Position numbers and translations under genes: made by a program | In this document: positions 10,277 to 22,924 of the stretch, in pieces | Position numbering within the stretch: the stretch's first letter is position 1 | Layout of the letters: each line of letters opens with the position of its first letter | NCBI GenBank assembly: GCA_037447655.1 | Contig: JBBHKE010000500.1 | Coordinates: 1 to 64,000, forward strand | DNA length: 64,000 nucleotides | Origin: Zygnema cylindricum | Taxonomy: Eukaryota; Streptophyta; Zygnematophyceae; Zygnematales; Zygnemataceae | Direction of reading: 5' to 3' | Notes under the pieces: generated by a model | Database searches by the model: none | Seen by the model: the letters and a program-made list of their open reading frames with translations, nothing else | What the model was told of the DNA's origin: nothing

Positions 10277-11890
10277 CTCCCCTTAATTCTTCATCACTTT
10301 TCAATTTTAATCCACAGCTTTCTCTACAATAAATCAACTTAGGGGAAGGTACTAATTTTGTCTTCATGTCTGCAATCATTTCTTTATCAGTTTTATGAAC
10401 GAGTTTAATGATTTTATTTTCAACCTTCTCTCTGAGAAAGCTTAGTCTAATATCCATATGCTTAGCTTTGAAGTGATGTTTTGGATTAGCTGCAATAGAG
10501 ACAACAGTTTGATTATCACAAAAAACATTCTAAGTTCTTGTCTTCATGAACCCAAATTCTTCAAAAGAGATTTCACCCACATTAATTCTTTGGTAGCAGC
10601 ACAAGAAGCATGTATTCAGCCTCCATAGTGGACTGAGCAACTACTTTCTGTTGCTTGCTACTCCAACAACATGCACCAGATCCAATTTGCAACACATATC
10701 CAGTCGTACACCGCCTTAAAGGCACATCTCCATAACTGGCATCACTCTAGGTTGTGATGTCAGTGTGCTCCTCTCCCAAATGCAACCACAATTCCTTTGT
10801 CCCCACCAGATACCTCATCACCCTTTTGGCAGCCTCCCAGTCTCTCTTTTTTGGTTCGTTTAGATTTCTACTAAGGACACCTACAGCTGCAGCTATATCC
10901 GGACGGGTACAGTTCATAAAATAAATTAAACTCCCTATAATCTGCCGATAAGGGATATTTTCCATAAATTTTCTATCTATCTCATCCATCTCATCATTAA
11001 TGATCAATATTCCTCCCTCTTCACTCCCCTCACTCACTTTTTTCAAATCCATGGGAGTAGTACATCCGTTTGCTTTCTCCATTTGAAATTTTTCTAGCAT
11101 ATTACCGATTGCTTCTTTTTGAGTGAGTCTTATAATTCTATTCCCTCTATCTCTCTCCATTTGAATACCTAAAATGTACTTTGCTTCGCCGAGATCTTTC
11201 ATGTCAAAGCTGTTTCTAAGATCCCGTTTCAGTTTGTTAATTTTATCTAAGGACTTGCTTAAGACAAGCAAATCATCCACATAAATAGCAATATATATCA
11301 CTCCATCCTCATCCTCAAATAAATATATGGAGTGATCTGAACTAGTTCTGATATACCCCAAATTGGTCAAAAAATCGACGAGCTTTATATTCCACTGTCG
11401 CGGGGCTTGCTTAAGCACATAGAGTGATTTTATCAGTTTGCAAACTTTGTTTTCTTCCCCACTTTCCACGAATCCTTCCGGTTGCCTCATAAAAATTTAT
11501 TCTTCCAACTCTCCGTGCAAAAGGGTCGTTTTAATATCCATTTGGTGGATTTCCATATCCTCCATTGCGGCTATACTTTAAAGGATTCTAACAAAAGGAA
11601 ATCTGACAAGAGGTGCAAAGGTTTTTTCATTGTCTATCCCCTCTTTCTGAGTATATCGTTTTGCAACTAACCTAGCTCTGTACCTCTCAATGGTATTATC
11701 CGGGTTTAATTTAAGTTTAAAAACCCACTTACATCCGATCGGTTTTCGGTCTGGTAGACAATCTACCAACTCCCATGTATTGGCTTCCATGATAGAGGCC
11801 ATTTTTTCATTTATAGCTGTGATCCACCGGCTACTTTCTGGAGTGTTTATGGCCTCTAAGTATGTTTGAGGTTCATCTGGGTGAGACATC
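10277..11890 (-). pseudogene. E3 reverse transcriptase-RNase H
   Basis: RT is read from 11,890 leftwards: WELVDCLPDRKPIGCKWVFK, RARLVAKRYTQKEGIDNEKTF, then after a break near 11,490-11,590 MRQPEGF, LYVLKQAPRQW and the intact catalytic YVDDLL (about 11,260-11,290). RNase H follows, with DIAAAVGVLSRNLNEPKKRDWEAAKRV. The longest open stretch is 247 residues (10,747-11,490). A stop follows DITT before the TWSDA box. The RT catalytic motif is better kept than in E1 or E6, in line with a younger copy. Confidence 0.92.
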
Positions 11891-12445
11891 TTTATGAGTT
11901 GGTTATTAACTTGTCTTTCTTGAAGTCATTTACTACTTCTTTTTCCCCCTTCAAAATCGGACGCCGGTATGGAAGGCATCCTTAGGTTTTGTTTAGGGAG
12001 ATTTTTAGCTCCCCTATCTTCCAATTCCGGTGTCTCATCAAGTTCCTCTTCGGTTCCACTTCGTATTGTGACATTGCCTCGGATGTTGTCTTTTCCTCCT
12101 TCTCCTTTGGTAGATCTGCATATATTTCTTTTTCTCCCTCTTCCTTCTCTTCATTTTCAAAATCAAAGTCAAAAAACTGATCCGTTTCAAATCTGATTTT
12201 GAATTCCTTATTATATTTGAATGGATCAATGGACTTATTTTCATTCATCACCACTATGTGTTTCACCAAAATTATAACTTTCTTTTCAAGTCATACACTC
12301 GGAATCCTTTTGTGCTCTCATCATATCCTATATGATATCATGGCTTCCCTCTCCCCTCTAACTTCCATTTAGTCTTATCGGAATCCAAACTGTAGACTTG
12401 ACTTCCGAACACTCTCAAACTAGACAAACCAGGCTTTCTTCCTGT
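11891..12445 (-). pseudogene. E3 integrase C-terminal tail and IN-RT linker
   Basis: This is acidic, low-complexity coding sequence (DFDFENEEKEEGEKEIYAD around 12,090-12,190) between the integrase core and RT, with frameshifts. Linkers of this kind are usual in copia Pol. No separate gene is seen. Confidence 0.6.
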
Positions 12446-13130
12446 TCACCTCTCACACGGAATTTCCTCCTTATTTGCTGAAGTTAGAACTCTATTTTTG
12501 ATGAAATTAGCATAGTTCATAGACTCTGCCCAAAAATGCAACCCTATCCTCTTATCAGTTAACATACTTCTGGTCAAATCTCCTAAAGTTCTATTCACTC
12601 TTTCTGCTACTCCATTTTGTTCCGGATTATACGGAACAGTTTTCTCATGATGAATTCTTTCTTCTATAAGATATTCTTCAAATTCCCTTGAGGTGTATTC
12701 TTTCCCATTATCACTTCTTATCTCTTTTATTGAGGTTTCGTGTAGTTTTTCACTCCATACTTTATACTCTTTGAAACATCTCAATACCTCTGACTTATGT
12801 CTAAGAAAGTATACCTTCGTGTATCTAGACCAATCATCTGTGATAGTTAACATCCATCTCTTCCCCCCATGTGAAGTATATCTAGCAGGTCCCCAAACAT
12901 CAGTGTGAATTAGATCCAATACTTTCTCTCTCCTATATGTGGTTGCCTTTGGAAACGGAAGTCTATGAATCTTCCCTTAGGCACATCCACTGCAATCATC
13001 AAAGGTCTCATCATCCTCAAAAGTAATACCCTCCACTATTCCCTTTTTCTTCATTTTCATTAATCTATCTAGATGCTCATGCCCCAACCTTTTTGTGCCA
13101 AAGCATCATCTCACTTGCACACGAGTAGAG
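12446..13130 (-). pseudogene. E3 integrase
   Basis: The zinc-binding half is at about 12,980-13,130 (LGHEHLDRLMK...CSGCA, followed by a stop). The core is at 12,446-12,919. All three catalytic residues are present: HTDVWGP, RSDNGKEY and the E of GVAERVNRTL. The frame is lost after about 12,446. The stop in CSGCA separates core and zinc domain, so the protein as it stands is broken. Confidence 0.92.
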
Positions 13131-13249
13131 AACACTCTTTTCATTGCAAAGCACAATTCTGAACATTCCTTGTCTGCCCTTCTCAGCTATGAAATAAACC
13201 TCATTATCAAAGCTTGCTGTGAAGATTTCTTTCCTAGTTTATGTTTCAA

Positions 13250-13505
13250 ACTCCTTTTCATCTAGGACAGCTGTTGAGACCAAGTTCTTACTAAGCTATG
13301 GATTATAAAGAACGTCTGAGAGTGTTACAGTTGAGGCCTTTTCATTAACTAGAACCTTCAAGTCAACAGTTCCAACAAGACTTGTGGTTTTTACTCTACC
13401 ATCTCCGTTCTCTATTTCAACTGTTGGGATCTTTCTCAGTTTAGTGAACCACCTTTTATCTTTGCACATATGCATTGACACCCTTGAGTCTATGATCCAC
13501 CCATC
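13250..13505 (-). pseudogene. E3 aspartic protease
   Basis: The protease signature reads D-S-R-V-S-M-H-M, with the conserved glycine of DSG replaced by arginine. It is followed by KTTSLVGTVDLKVLVNE, typical of copia protease. It lies directly after the gag frame, separated by a stop near 13,506. The enzyme would cut the Gag-Pol polyprotein. Confidence 0.8.
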
Positions 13506-14713
13506 TTAAGGTGGATTTCTCTTACCTCCGAAAGCACACTTTTGTCTCCGTGGAATGTCAACATGCTTTTCAGTGTTTTTCGAATTAAGAAGAAGCTCCT
13601 CAAGCTCCTCAGGCTCCTCATCCTGTTCGGTTTCTTTGTTCTCTTGCTCATCATGAACTTGAGTTAGAAAAGCCTTTTTCTTTTCTCCATTTCTTGAGTT
13701 CCCTTGCCCATCTTTTAGTCGAAGATCTGCAAGTTTGCCACAATCTCCCATATTATGTCCCGGTTTCTTGTAGAAGTGACATAATCCTCCTCGAGAAGTT
13801 CCTCTCCCCTGTCTATCAAATCTGCCACCTCCTTGTCCTCTTCCTCCAAAGTTTTGATAAGGATCTTTTTCTCTCTCCTCATCACGCTTTCGCCAATCAG
13901 CTCCAGTAGACAATGCTTGAACACTTGGACTCCCTCTCCTAAGCTCTATGGTGCTTTCTTTCACTAAAATCATTCCCACTGTGTCATCCCAATTCCAATT
14001 GCTATCTATTTTATCCTGCAATCGGTTAATGATATTCTCATACTCTTCAGGTAGTTTCATCATTAATGTGTTCACTCTTTGTCTCTCAGACCATGAGTTA
14101 CCTGCACTCTCTAGCTCTCTAAATAATGCTCCTAAATCATTGCAATAATTATTCATGTTTCCTCCCTTATAAGTATAAGTTGCAATCTTGTTTTTTGCCA
14201 ACTGTTGTTGCTGCAATGATCCACTCTTATATTTGTTAACTAGTGATATCCAAATCTGAGATGAAGATTTGACGTCCATAATGGAAATGGCAATGCTCTT
14301 TGCTACACTTTTAAGAAATAAGAGCTTAGCAACCTTGTCTTTGAAGTTCCACTTTTCATACTCCGATCTTTCGATCTGAACCCTTGTCGTCGTTGCTAGT
14401 GGTGCTGCTGCCGGTATCGCCTTCGGCAACGGTGTCACTTGAGTTGCAAATCCTCCCATTTCTCCTTCCATGACAATCTCCTCTTCTTCCTCGTTTTCAT
14501 CCTCAGTGATGGTGGCAGCTGTTCTACCTACTGTAGAGGCGAAGGTGCAAAAAAAAACGTGTTCCTCCAAACCCAAGTGGAGGTGGGCATCAAATTTGTC
14601 CAGACACTATGCCCCATAGATGCTTCTCAAATAGTTCTCCCTCCATCATCATTTCCCAATAAAGAAAGTGTGATCCATCAAATATAGGCACCCTAGAGGG
14701 TGGGCCTATAACA
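13506..14713 (-). pseudogene. E3 gag
   Basis: The frame enters from the LTR as VIGPPSRVPIFDG (14,660-14,712), meets a stop near 14,605 and shifts frame at a homopolymer run. It is then open for 356 residues (13,506-14,576). Within it are the UBN2-type capsid (QIWISLVNKYKSGSLQQQQL, MMKLPEEYENIINRL), a basic RGG-like segment and a zinc knuckle CHFYKKPGHNMGDC whose second cysteine is tyrosine. An acidic tail (EQDEEPEELEELLL) precedes protease. Confidence 0.9.
14700..14713 (-). other. E3 primer-binding site
   Basis: The plus strand reads GTGGGCCTATAACA, nearly the anticodon arm of initiator tRNA-Met (one C to T change), directly against the LTR start at 14,714. Confidence 0.6.
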
Positions 14714-15613
14714 TGCAATGTTGTGGTCTCCGTTGACCCATGGAATGAGCAGCCTATGTAAAGCTTCTAGGATTATATTTTCCCTTTCTTATTTCCCGCT
14801 GAATAAGCGCCGCCCAAGCACACAAATATTTTGACCACTCTCACCCCTGTTAGGACAAGACTCCCTTGAGTCAAACTCAAAAAGAATCAGTGAATTTGCT
14901 CCCCTGAGCAGTAAGTTATGGTTTGGTCAAAGATGACCTTTATAGGTACAAGCTCTCTTAGAGAGGGGTACCTAAATTTCACTAAGTCCTAGTCTGCCTA
15001 CTTACGACAGCCTACTACTAAACCCTAGTCGAATAGAAACACTATATAGTACAAGAAGGTAGATTAGGCGATGTACTTATTGTACGGCCATTGTACGACA
15101 TGGCTTTTAAAGTGACGTCTGTCAAAACGGGAGCCATGGTTCCTCCTCCCATCTTCTCCGATATCCAATAGTATGGTGCCACGTGGCATCGCGTGACGCT
15201 ATCTCCAAAGGCCGCTGAAAGTTTATTGCAATGGCGGCTGCAATTGTGGCCGTCTGATCATTTGTATTAATGCGGTTTCGATTCGCTTCCATGCATGAAT
15301 TGATTAATGCTTGTTTTCGTTAGCCTGCTGCAAATTAGCACGTTTAACAAATAGATAAATATGCGTGACACGAAATACGTATATCGTTTTTCTAGTGCCT
15401 TTATGGATAAGGCTAAGGTCTAAATAGTGTTCTGTAGACCCCGGTTTAAATCCGGCTAAATACAGTATTTTGCTACAAATAGTAAAATACCTTATATTTC
15501 ATTCTCCCTCCTAAATGACGCGGCAGCCATTGCGTGCCTTTAGTTCTCTCTTTCTCTCTCTTTACATTCTAACTAAACTATAGAAGTGAATTATTAATTA
15601 CCTCTATTCAACA
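14714..15613 (-). repeat. E3 5' LTR
   Basis: This 900-bp LTR pairs with 9,379-10,276, with ends TGCAATG...ATTCAACA. The Gag start codon seen in the other LTR reads ACG here. The tRNA-like module is present at about 15,393-15,465 with small changes (TTTAAATCC for TTCAAATCC). Confidence 0.93.
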
Positions 15614-16600
15614 TTACCAAATCATACCAATAAAGGTATTTTCTTCCATCAAAAACTGGTATCCGTGAGGGCCGGCCCGTAACCTGTTGATTTGTGGATA
15701 TTACACCCACTGAAGATGAAGATGTTCTGTGGATACTACACCCACTCAAGATGAAGATGAGGCAGGAGTAGTCATCACAGAGTTAAAACAAGCAAGAAGC
15801 TCTCACAGGTGATCAAAAAAACATACAACTTTGGAACATAGCCAAAGACAAATTAGGCAACCAAATGGCCTTAAAGTCTGACATAATGCAGATATTACAA
15901 AGAGGAACACAAGTGCAAATTTACACAAAAATTTGCAAACAGATCTGAGAGAAACTTTGAGTCAAAGATATCAAAATGTTAAAGCATAATTTGATACAAC
16001 AAGTTCCTAACTTCTGAAATGGTTAAGTCCTACACTTATACCAAAAAGATCTATATTTCTGAAGACTAATAGCCACTCACTATCCTAATCAAGGTAAGAA
16101 GGCATATCAGCCATACATCAATAATATCTACCAGAGCTAAGGAGGATACCTGAATATTTCAAAGTATGTTATATAGAATGAATCTAAAATGGGCCCTTAA
16201 TCTAACAAAACACGTCTATGTACAAAACAGGCATATATTATGTCACACTATACTTTACAAAAACACGTTTGATAATCATAAACGTGGTCGCGGCTAACCA
16301 GCGTCCGTCGGCTGCAAATCTATGCCGTCCATCTTTGAGGAGTTTCATCCAAGATGAAACTTTGTGTGACACCTCTGTCTTTCGGTGAATCAAAGTCGTA
16401 GAGCCGAGTCTTACGGAGTGTTTCTTTTTAGTTTGCTGACGCGTGTCCCGTTAATGTGATACACATTGTACTCTCTCACTGTTCACTGTCACACTAATTC
16501 AGGTACATATTGAACCAGCTTCTACAAAATAAACTAAGTACCCAGAAGACACTCCCCTCACATAAGAGGCTTAGTGGGGACTAATGCTTTCAAAACAACA
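15614..16600 (-). mobile_element. E1 5' LTR, primer site and gag start
   Basis: Positions 15,614-15,684 encode the Gag beginning on the minus strand (RIPVFDGRKYLYW). Plus-strand CCGGCCCGTAACC at 15,672-15,684 is the primer-site equivalent. The LTR runs 15,685-16,600 (916 bp; minus-strand start TGTTGTTTTG). Its interior matches solo LTRs S1 and S2. To the right (16,601) the RNase H of E4 resumes, so E1 inserted into E4. The matching target duplicate (AAAGG here) would lie left of the window. Confidence 0.85.
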
Positions 16601-17254
16601 AAAGGAAGTCTCATATACTTCATGAACTCTACAAGACGTGATATTGTAGCAGCTGTGGGAGTCCTAAGCAGTAGTCTGTAGAATCCTAAGAGGGCACACT
16701 GGGAACTGTAAAAAGAGTTTTGAGATACCTTCAAGGCACGCGAGACCTTAAGCTAGTACTTGTAGGAGGAGAAGTGAAAATACAGACTTGGAGTGACGCC
16801 GGCTATGGGGATATGCCAAGTCCAAAATCTTGTCTTAAAGATTGGAGATGGAACTTGATGTTGGAGTAGCAAGCAGCAAATGGTTACAGAACAGTCTACA
16901 ATGGAGTCAGAATACATGGCGGCAACTTCTGCACTCAAAGAATCCTATGCGTTAAGTCCATTTTGCAAGAACTTGGATGCATGCAGACCGGGCCTCAGGT
17001 TTTTTGGTGTGAAAAACCAAGGGGCAACTGTTATTACTACTAACCCAAAGTCACCATTTTAAGAGAAAACACGTGGATGTCAGACTTCACTTTGTGAGAG
17101 AAAATGTGCTTGCAAGAGTTGTAAAATTGAGTTACTTACCGGATGAGAAATTAGTAGCTGACATTCTAACCAAAACCCTTCTTGCTCCTAAATTACAGTT
17201 TTGTAGAAAGGCTATTGGGTTTAGTGAGAGACTGAGTCTAAAGATTTAGGAGAG
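16601..17254 (+). pseudogene. E4 RNase H fragment
   Basis: On the plus strand, YFMNSTRRDIVAAVGVLSSSL is followed by a stop, then RNase H with TWSDAGYGDMP and an EYMAATSALKE-like stretch. It ends in a tail (VLARVVKLSYLPDEKLVADI) just before the polypurine tract and LTR. Stops and frameshifts are frequent. The 5' part of E4 was pushed left by the E1 insertion and is outside the window. Confidence 0.85.
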
Positions 17255-18251
17255 TGTTAAATTTGGAAATCTTTAGTGAGTAGATAGAGTTGTGAGGAGG
17301 GATTGAGGACTTAGAATATTTTAGGAAATAAAAAGGTGTAATACTTACCTCAAATAGCGTTACAGGAACAAAAGGTCAAGGGAGTGTACTGTACGACCAG
17401 TTGGACATGCGTCGGCAGGGAAAGGGTGTTGGAGGGTTCACGGAGTAGCGCCGATGACCACTTACACGTTTTTGGCGATTAACAAGCCGATAAACAGAAC
17501 CGGAAAAACGGAATGTAAACCGCTTACCTGAGAATGAATGGTACGGTCAACCATTAGGGGTCGTTGATGGACATCGAATTGACAAACGCGATTCAGAAAT
17601 GACCACAAATGACGAAGCACACTTGTACGTAATCAGGTGCTTCTACTACACGACGACAGTCGGCCGGATAATACTGACCACTGTTTACTAAGCACCAAGA
17701 ACATTTAATGTACGGTCCTCTATTTGTAAATATCTGAAAACAAGGTTTTGTAGTTTAGTCAATTAAAAATAGTGTCGCACTATTCAGATTTTAGAAATGG
17801 CAAAATTAGGTTTTGGAAGTACTCTTTGAATAGTAAAGTACAATTTTAGTACCTTGTCCTAGCATAGAACAGTACAGTAGTACAGTCACTTAAATTACTG
17901 TGACCAGTCGATACTCACTGTGAGTATATAGTTTAGGGCTTAGACAATTTGTACTCATCCAAGTCTTGGGATATTAATCATATAAGGCAGTTTCTGTAAA
18001 AAATTGTAGAGTGAATATCTTATGGTTGACTAGATCAATTGAACTGTAACTTTAAGAACTATTTCTACATTGTGTTTTCTATTGTTAAAGAACAATTTGA
18101 GTCTCCCTAGATCATTGAGTTGTAGTTTATTACATCTTGAAGTTGGCTATTGAGTAGGGTGCTTGATAGCTTATGTTTTTGATGTCTACTACTATGTTTC
18201 CACTACTACTGCTACTAGCTCTCCTCTTGCTATTGTGGTTGTAGAATAACA
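17255..18251 (+). repeat. E4 3' LTR
   Basis: This 997-bp LTR starts TGTTAAATTTGG directly after a purine tract (AGGAGAG) and ends GAATAACA. Its first 120 bases resemble the E6 LTR. ATG TCT ACT ACT near its end is the counterpart of the LTR-borne Gag start of E6, though shifted in frame. The right flank AGAGT begins the interrupted E5 LTR. Confidence 0.85.
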
Positions 18252-18456
18252 AGAGTGACTTTAAGTCACCCTTTAGTCCTGCCTAAGGAGTTGAGGTAGC
18301 CATGTATCCACAACTCTCTCTCTCTCTCCTTGAGTGACTACAACAAGTATGGGGGATAAAGAAAGGTGGTGGAGGCATACTGCCTACGTTTTTTCTTTCT
18401 TTTCTACTAAACTATTCAGACCCAAATAATACTATATAAATCTACTGATTTCAACA
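18252..18456 (-). repeat. E5 3' LTR remnant
   Basis: This is the last 205 bp of a minus-strand LTR ending TTTCAACA. It starts AGAGTGACTTTAAGTCACC, which matches 29,990 onward in the E5 5' LTR. E4 inserted at this point; the rest of the LTR is beyond the left edge of the window. Confidence 0.85.
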
Positions 18457-20030
18457 CTCCCTTTATTTTCTAGTCTAATATTAACTTTTCTTTCAATCCA
18501 CATTTTTCCCTACAATATTTTAACTTGGGAGAGGGCACAGGTTTGGTCATCGTGTTAGCCACCATTTCTTCATCGCTATACACAAGTTTTACAATTTTAT
18601 TCTCAACTTTTTCCCTCAAGAAGCTCAATCTTCTGTCCATATGTTTAGCTTTCAAATGATGTTTTGGATTGGTTGCAATTGCAATGGCAGCCTGATTATC
18701 ACAAAAAACTTCATGCACTCCCTCCTTTATGTACCCCAGTTCTTTCAACAAGGACTTGACCCACATCAACTCTTTCACAACAATGCAAGAGGCCATATAC
18801 TTAGCCTCCATAGTAGACTGAGCAACCACCTTTTGTTGCTTACTGCTCCAACAGCAAGTACCTTCACCCACATACAACACATACCCATAAATGCATCTTC
18901 TCATAGGTGCATCCCCATAACTAGCATCACTCCAAGTACTGATATCAGTGTGCTCCACTCCCAAATGCAACCATAACTTTCAAGTTCCTACTAGATATCT
19001 CATGACTCTCTTGGTTGCCTCTTAATCTCTCTTCCTATGATCGTTAAGACTCCTATTGAGGACTCTTATTGCTGCTGCTATGTCCAGCGTTGTACAGTTC
19101 ATAAAGTATATCAAACTTCCTACGACCTCTTTATAACGAATAGACTTCATAAACTCTTTTTACTCTAGACTCATCTGATCATGTAAGATTATCACTCCTT
19201 TTACACTCCCATCACTTACTTTCTTCAAGTCCATGGGAGTGGTACAATTGTTTGCCTTTTCCATGTGGAATTTCTCGACTATATTACCTATTGCTTCTTT
19301 TTGAGTAAGTCTGATAATCCTTTTTCCCCTATCTTTCTCCATTTGGATTCCCAAATTATATCTTGCCTCCCCTAACTCCTTCATATCAAATCTGCTTCTA
19401 AGATCTTTGTTTAACTTAATGATCTTTTCTAAAGACTAACTTAACACCAAGAGATCATCCACATAAATTGCAATAAAAATCACACCATTCTCAACTTCAA
19501 ACATATAGATAGAATGGTCAAAGCTGATCCAGATATATCCCAAACCGGTGAGAAACTCATCTAGTTTCTTATTCCATTGTCAGCGAGCCTGCTTCAATCC
19601 ATATAAGAACTTTATGAGCCTGCAAACGTTGCTCTATTCTCCTTCCTCCACGAACCCTTCTGGTTGCCTCCTGAAAAATTCTTCCTCTTACTCAACATTA
19701 AGAAAGGCAATCTTAATATCCATTTGGTGTATTTCCATGTCTTCCATTGCTGCCAGACTAAGGAGAATTCTTACTGATGGGAACCGAACAACTAGAGCAA
19801 AAGTCTCCTCAAAGTAAATCCCCTATTTCTGGGTGAACCCCTTTGCTACCAATCGAGCCTTATATTTCTGAATGGTATTATCTGGGTTCAGTTTTAGTTT
19901 AACACCCATTTACAGCCAATACGTTTTTTGTCCGGGGGACTTTTGCTAGTTCCCAAGTATTGCTTCCATGATGGAGGCCATCTCTTCATTCATGGCTCTA
20001 ATCCATCTGTCATTCTCAAGACTGTTTATT
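18457..20030 (-). pseudogene. E5 reverse transcriptase-RNase H
   Basis: RNase H is readable over 166 residues at 18,470-18,970 (ISTWSDASYGDAPMRRCIYGYVLYVGEG, FCDNQAAIAIATNPKHHLKAKHMD), ending just before the LTR. RT follows to the right with many stops: KELGEARYNLGIQMEKDRGKRIIRLTQ at about 19,300-19,384 and the expected palm near 19,450. The WVxK start is near 19,900. Product order and strand are as in E1-E3. Confidence 0.9.
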
Positions 20031-20250
20031 GCCTCCGAGTATGACTGAGGATCATGTGGATGAGAAAGCTTAGTTTCCTTATGAGCAGTCTGTTCCTCTT
20101 GTATGCCTCTGAGTATTATTGAGGCTCATCTAGGTCAGATAGCTAAGTTACCTTATGAGCGGCCTGTTTCTTTTGTATGCCTCCGAGTATGACTAAGGCT
20201 CATCTAGGTGAGATAGTTTAGTTACCTTATGAGCTGCATGTTTATCTTGT
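20031..20250. repeat. Three 74-bp tandem copies in the E5 pol linker
   Basis: GCCTCCGAGTATGAC and close variants start at 20,031, 20,105 and 20,179, each followed by a GAGGCTCAT...TTACCTTATGAGC-like stretch. The period is 74 bp, not a multiple of three, so the triplication shifts the pol frame. Confidence 0.85.
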
Positions 20251-21830
20251 TTCCTATTGCTGCTCCTTCTCTCTCCCTCAAACTCCGAAGTCAGAATGGA
20301 GAGAGTCTTGGATTTCTCCTTTGTTTCTCATTGGCTTCCTTATCCATGGAACCTAGTTCTGGTTCCTCCTCTTCTATCTCCTCGAAATTCCATAAGAATA
20401 TGTGAGGTTTCCGATGGATCTTTGTATCTTAGATCTCCCTTGAATTTGCAATCACTGTTTCACTAATGTCTATTTTGATAACTACTGAGTTCTCCTCACT
20501 TTCGGACTCAATGTGATTCTTTTCTTCTTGGTATACTTGAAGGGATCAAATGACTTCCCTTCATCTATGATAACTAGGTGTTTGACCACAATGATATCTT
20601 TCTTTGCTAAGTCATAGACTCTATATAATTTGACATCCTCATCATATCCTACACAGTATCCAGGTTTTCCCTTAGCATCTAGTTTTCAGTTTTTCCTATC
20701 CGTGTCAAGACTGTAAACTTGGCTACCGAATACTTTAAGGTGAGAGATATCTCGTTTCCTTCCAACCCATCTCTCATAAGGTGTCATTCATTTTACGGTT
20801 GAGGTTAGGACTCTATTCTTAATGTAGTTGGCACAGTTCACTGCTTCTGTCAAAATCTCTTTCCTATTTTCTTGTCGGCCAACATACTGCATACACTATC
20901 TCCTAGTGTTCGGTTCAACCTCTCAGCTACCCGTTTTGTTCCAAGTTATATGGTACGGTTTTCTAGTGTGAACTCCCTCATCTCACAAATATCCTCAAAC
21001 TGGTTAGAGGTATATTCTCCCCCATTATCACTCTTTGTTCTCTTAATGGGGGTTCCATGCAATATCTCACTCCTGTCTTTATATTCTTTCAAGTAAGTTG
21101 GTGTTTCAGACTTTGTTTTTAGGAAGTAGACTCTAGAGTATCTAGACCAGTTATCAGTTATTGTCAACATAAACCTCTTCCCTACGACCGAAGGTACTTT
21201 TGCAGGTCCCCAGATATCTGTGTGGACCAAATCTAGTACTTTCTTACCCCTATATATGGCGGCTTTGGGAAAAGGAAGTCAGTGAGCCTTACCTTGAACA
21301 CAGCCATTTCATTGTCCCCAAACTAAATGCCTTCTACTACACCAAGCTTTTACATTTCCCTCAACCTATCAAAATGCACATGCTCCAATAGCTTATACCA
21401 AATCATCAACTTTGGAACACCAACGTAGTAAGCATTCTTCTTTTCATTACACAGGTTAAGCCTAAATATTCCTTGGCTACCCTTATCTCCTGTGAAGTAG
21501 ACTTCATCCCCATACTTAGTTGTAAAGATTCTCTTTCTAGTGAAGGTATCAAACTCTTTGTCATCTAACACAGACGTAGAAAAAGATCTTTACTCAGCTG
21601 AGGAATGTAGATTACATCTAACAATGTGAGTATAGAAGTCTTACCCTCCATTAAGACTTTGAGATCTACCGACCCCACTAAATCTATGGTAACCATCTCC
21701 CATCCTCATACTCTATCCGTACCATAGGATCTTTCTTAGCTTTGTAAACAGGTGCTTATCACGACACATATGCATGGATGCACCTGAGTTTATGATCCAC
21801 CCTTCCTTTGGATCTTCCCGAATTGCTCCG
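20251..21830 (-). pseudogene. E5 integrase and protease, decayed
   Basis: The integrase core is clearest at 20,946-21,230 (VHTDIWGPAKVPSVVGKRFML, RTKSDNGGEYTSNQFED, with the first two catalytic aspartates kept). The zinc region and an FTTKYGDEVYFTGDKGSQGIFRLNLC stretch (21,350-21,571, between protease and integrase) lie to the right. The protease remnant near 21,760-21,820 includes the SMHMC part. Many frame breaks are present. Confidence 0.85.
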
Positions 21831-22924
21831 AGAGCACACTTCTGTTTCCGAAGGATCTCCTTCTCATCCACACTCTCGTCAAGAAGAAGCTCCTCATCCT
21901 CCTCCTCAGAGGACTAATCCTTGGTTTCTCCTTTCACTTTTGTGACCACAAGTGCCTTCTTCTTCCCTATGGAAGAACCCCCTCCACGATTCTCTTGAAG
22001 CCTCAACTCCGACAGCTTGACATAATCCGCTATGAAGTGTCCTAGCTTTTTGCAAGAGTGACAAAGACCCTTTGGGGGCCTCGGTCCTCCAAACTAATCT
22101 CTCTCTCCTTTGAATGGTTTCTTCGAATCCTTCCCCCATCGCTTTCTTCGTGCAGCTAGAGCTTGGATGCCTTATCCCCCCCTCCTAATCTTAATTGTGT
22201 TCTCTTGCACAAGTATCATCCGGACCACTTTCTTCCACTTCCATGAAATGTCACTCATTTCCTGTACTCGATACACTATGTTTTCATACTCGTCGGGTAA
22301 CTTCATGATGAGAGTGTTAACTTTCATCTTCATTGTACCTGTCCACCCAACACTCTCCATCTCCATATAGAAACCAGAGAGATCATTACAATAGTCTAAT
22401 ATCTTTCCCCTGTTGTGAGTATATTTCCCTAGTTTTTGTTTTGCCAACTGGAGCTTCGAATAGTACCAACAAAAATAGGTTTCCACCAAACTCACCCACA
22501 ACTCCTCAGCCTTGTAAATGTGAATGTATGGAGTCGCCAAAGCCTGAGTGAGGTGTCTTAAAATGAAGTTCTTGGTAACCATGTTGATATCTTCCCACGT
22601 TTGGGTGTCGTTCTCCTTGGTCTTCACGATCGCCGCTCCGGTGTCGTGGTAATAGGACTAATTAGAGTAAGAGGCATCTCTTTCTCTTTCCCATTTTCAG
22701 ACACACTGATGTCCCCATCATCTGCCTCTTTTGCTGCAACAGAGGTTGTTGCAGAAAACCTTAATCGACCAAACCCTTGTGGAGTTCTCTGAGGTGGACG
22801 TTTCACTTGTCCACTGAGAATACCCAAATATCGTTTTTCCCACAAAGCCCCCATAACCATGGCTTCCCAATAGATGAACCCCGATCCATTGAAAGTGGGC
22901 ACCCTAGAGGATCGGCCCATAACC
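21831..22924 (-). pseudogene. E5 gag
   Basis: Gag is readable in two overlapping frames: 22,624-22,920 (MGRSSRVPTFNGSGFIYWEA at the LTR-proximal end) and 22,172-22,627 (UBN2-type capsid with VSLVETYFCWYYSKLQLAKQ and MKLPDEYENIVYRVQ). The zinc knuckle region is near 22,020-22,080 (CHSCKKLGHFIADY-like). The primer site is plus-strand CGGCCCATAACC at 22,913-22,924. The frame continues into the LTR as MEDTKL plus a stop. Confidence 0.85.

Larger units (their letters stand above)
9379..15613 (-). mobile_element. E3, full-length copia element nested in E1 gag
   Basis: This complete element of 6,235 bp has LTRs of 898 bp (9,379-10,276) and 900 bp (14,714-15,613). They look almost identical, making this one of the youngest insertions here. 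A perfect 5-bp target duplication, TTACC, lies at 9,374-9,378 and 15,614-15,618. Gene order is gag, protease, integrase, RT, RNase H, right to left, as in Ty1/copia. The pol frame has several stops and shifts, so it is not autonomous. Confidence 0.95.
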
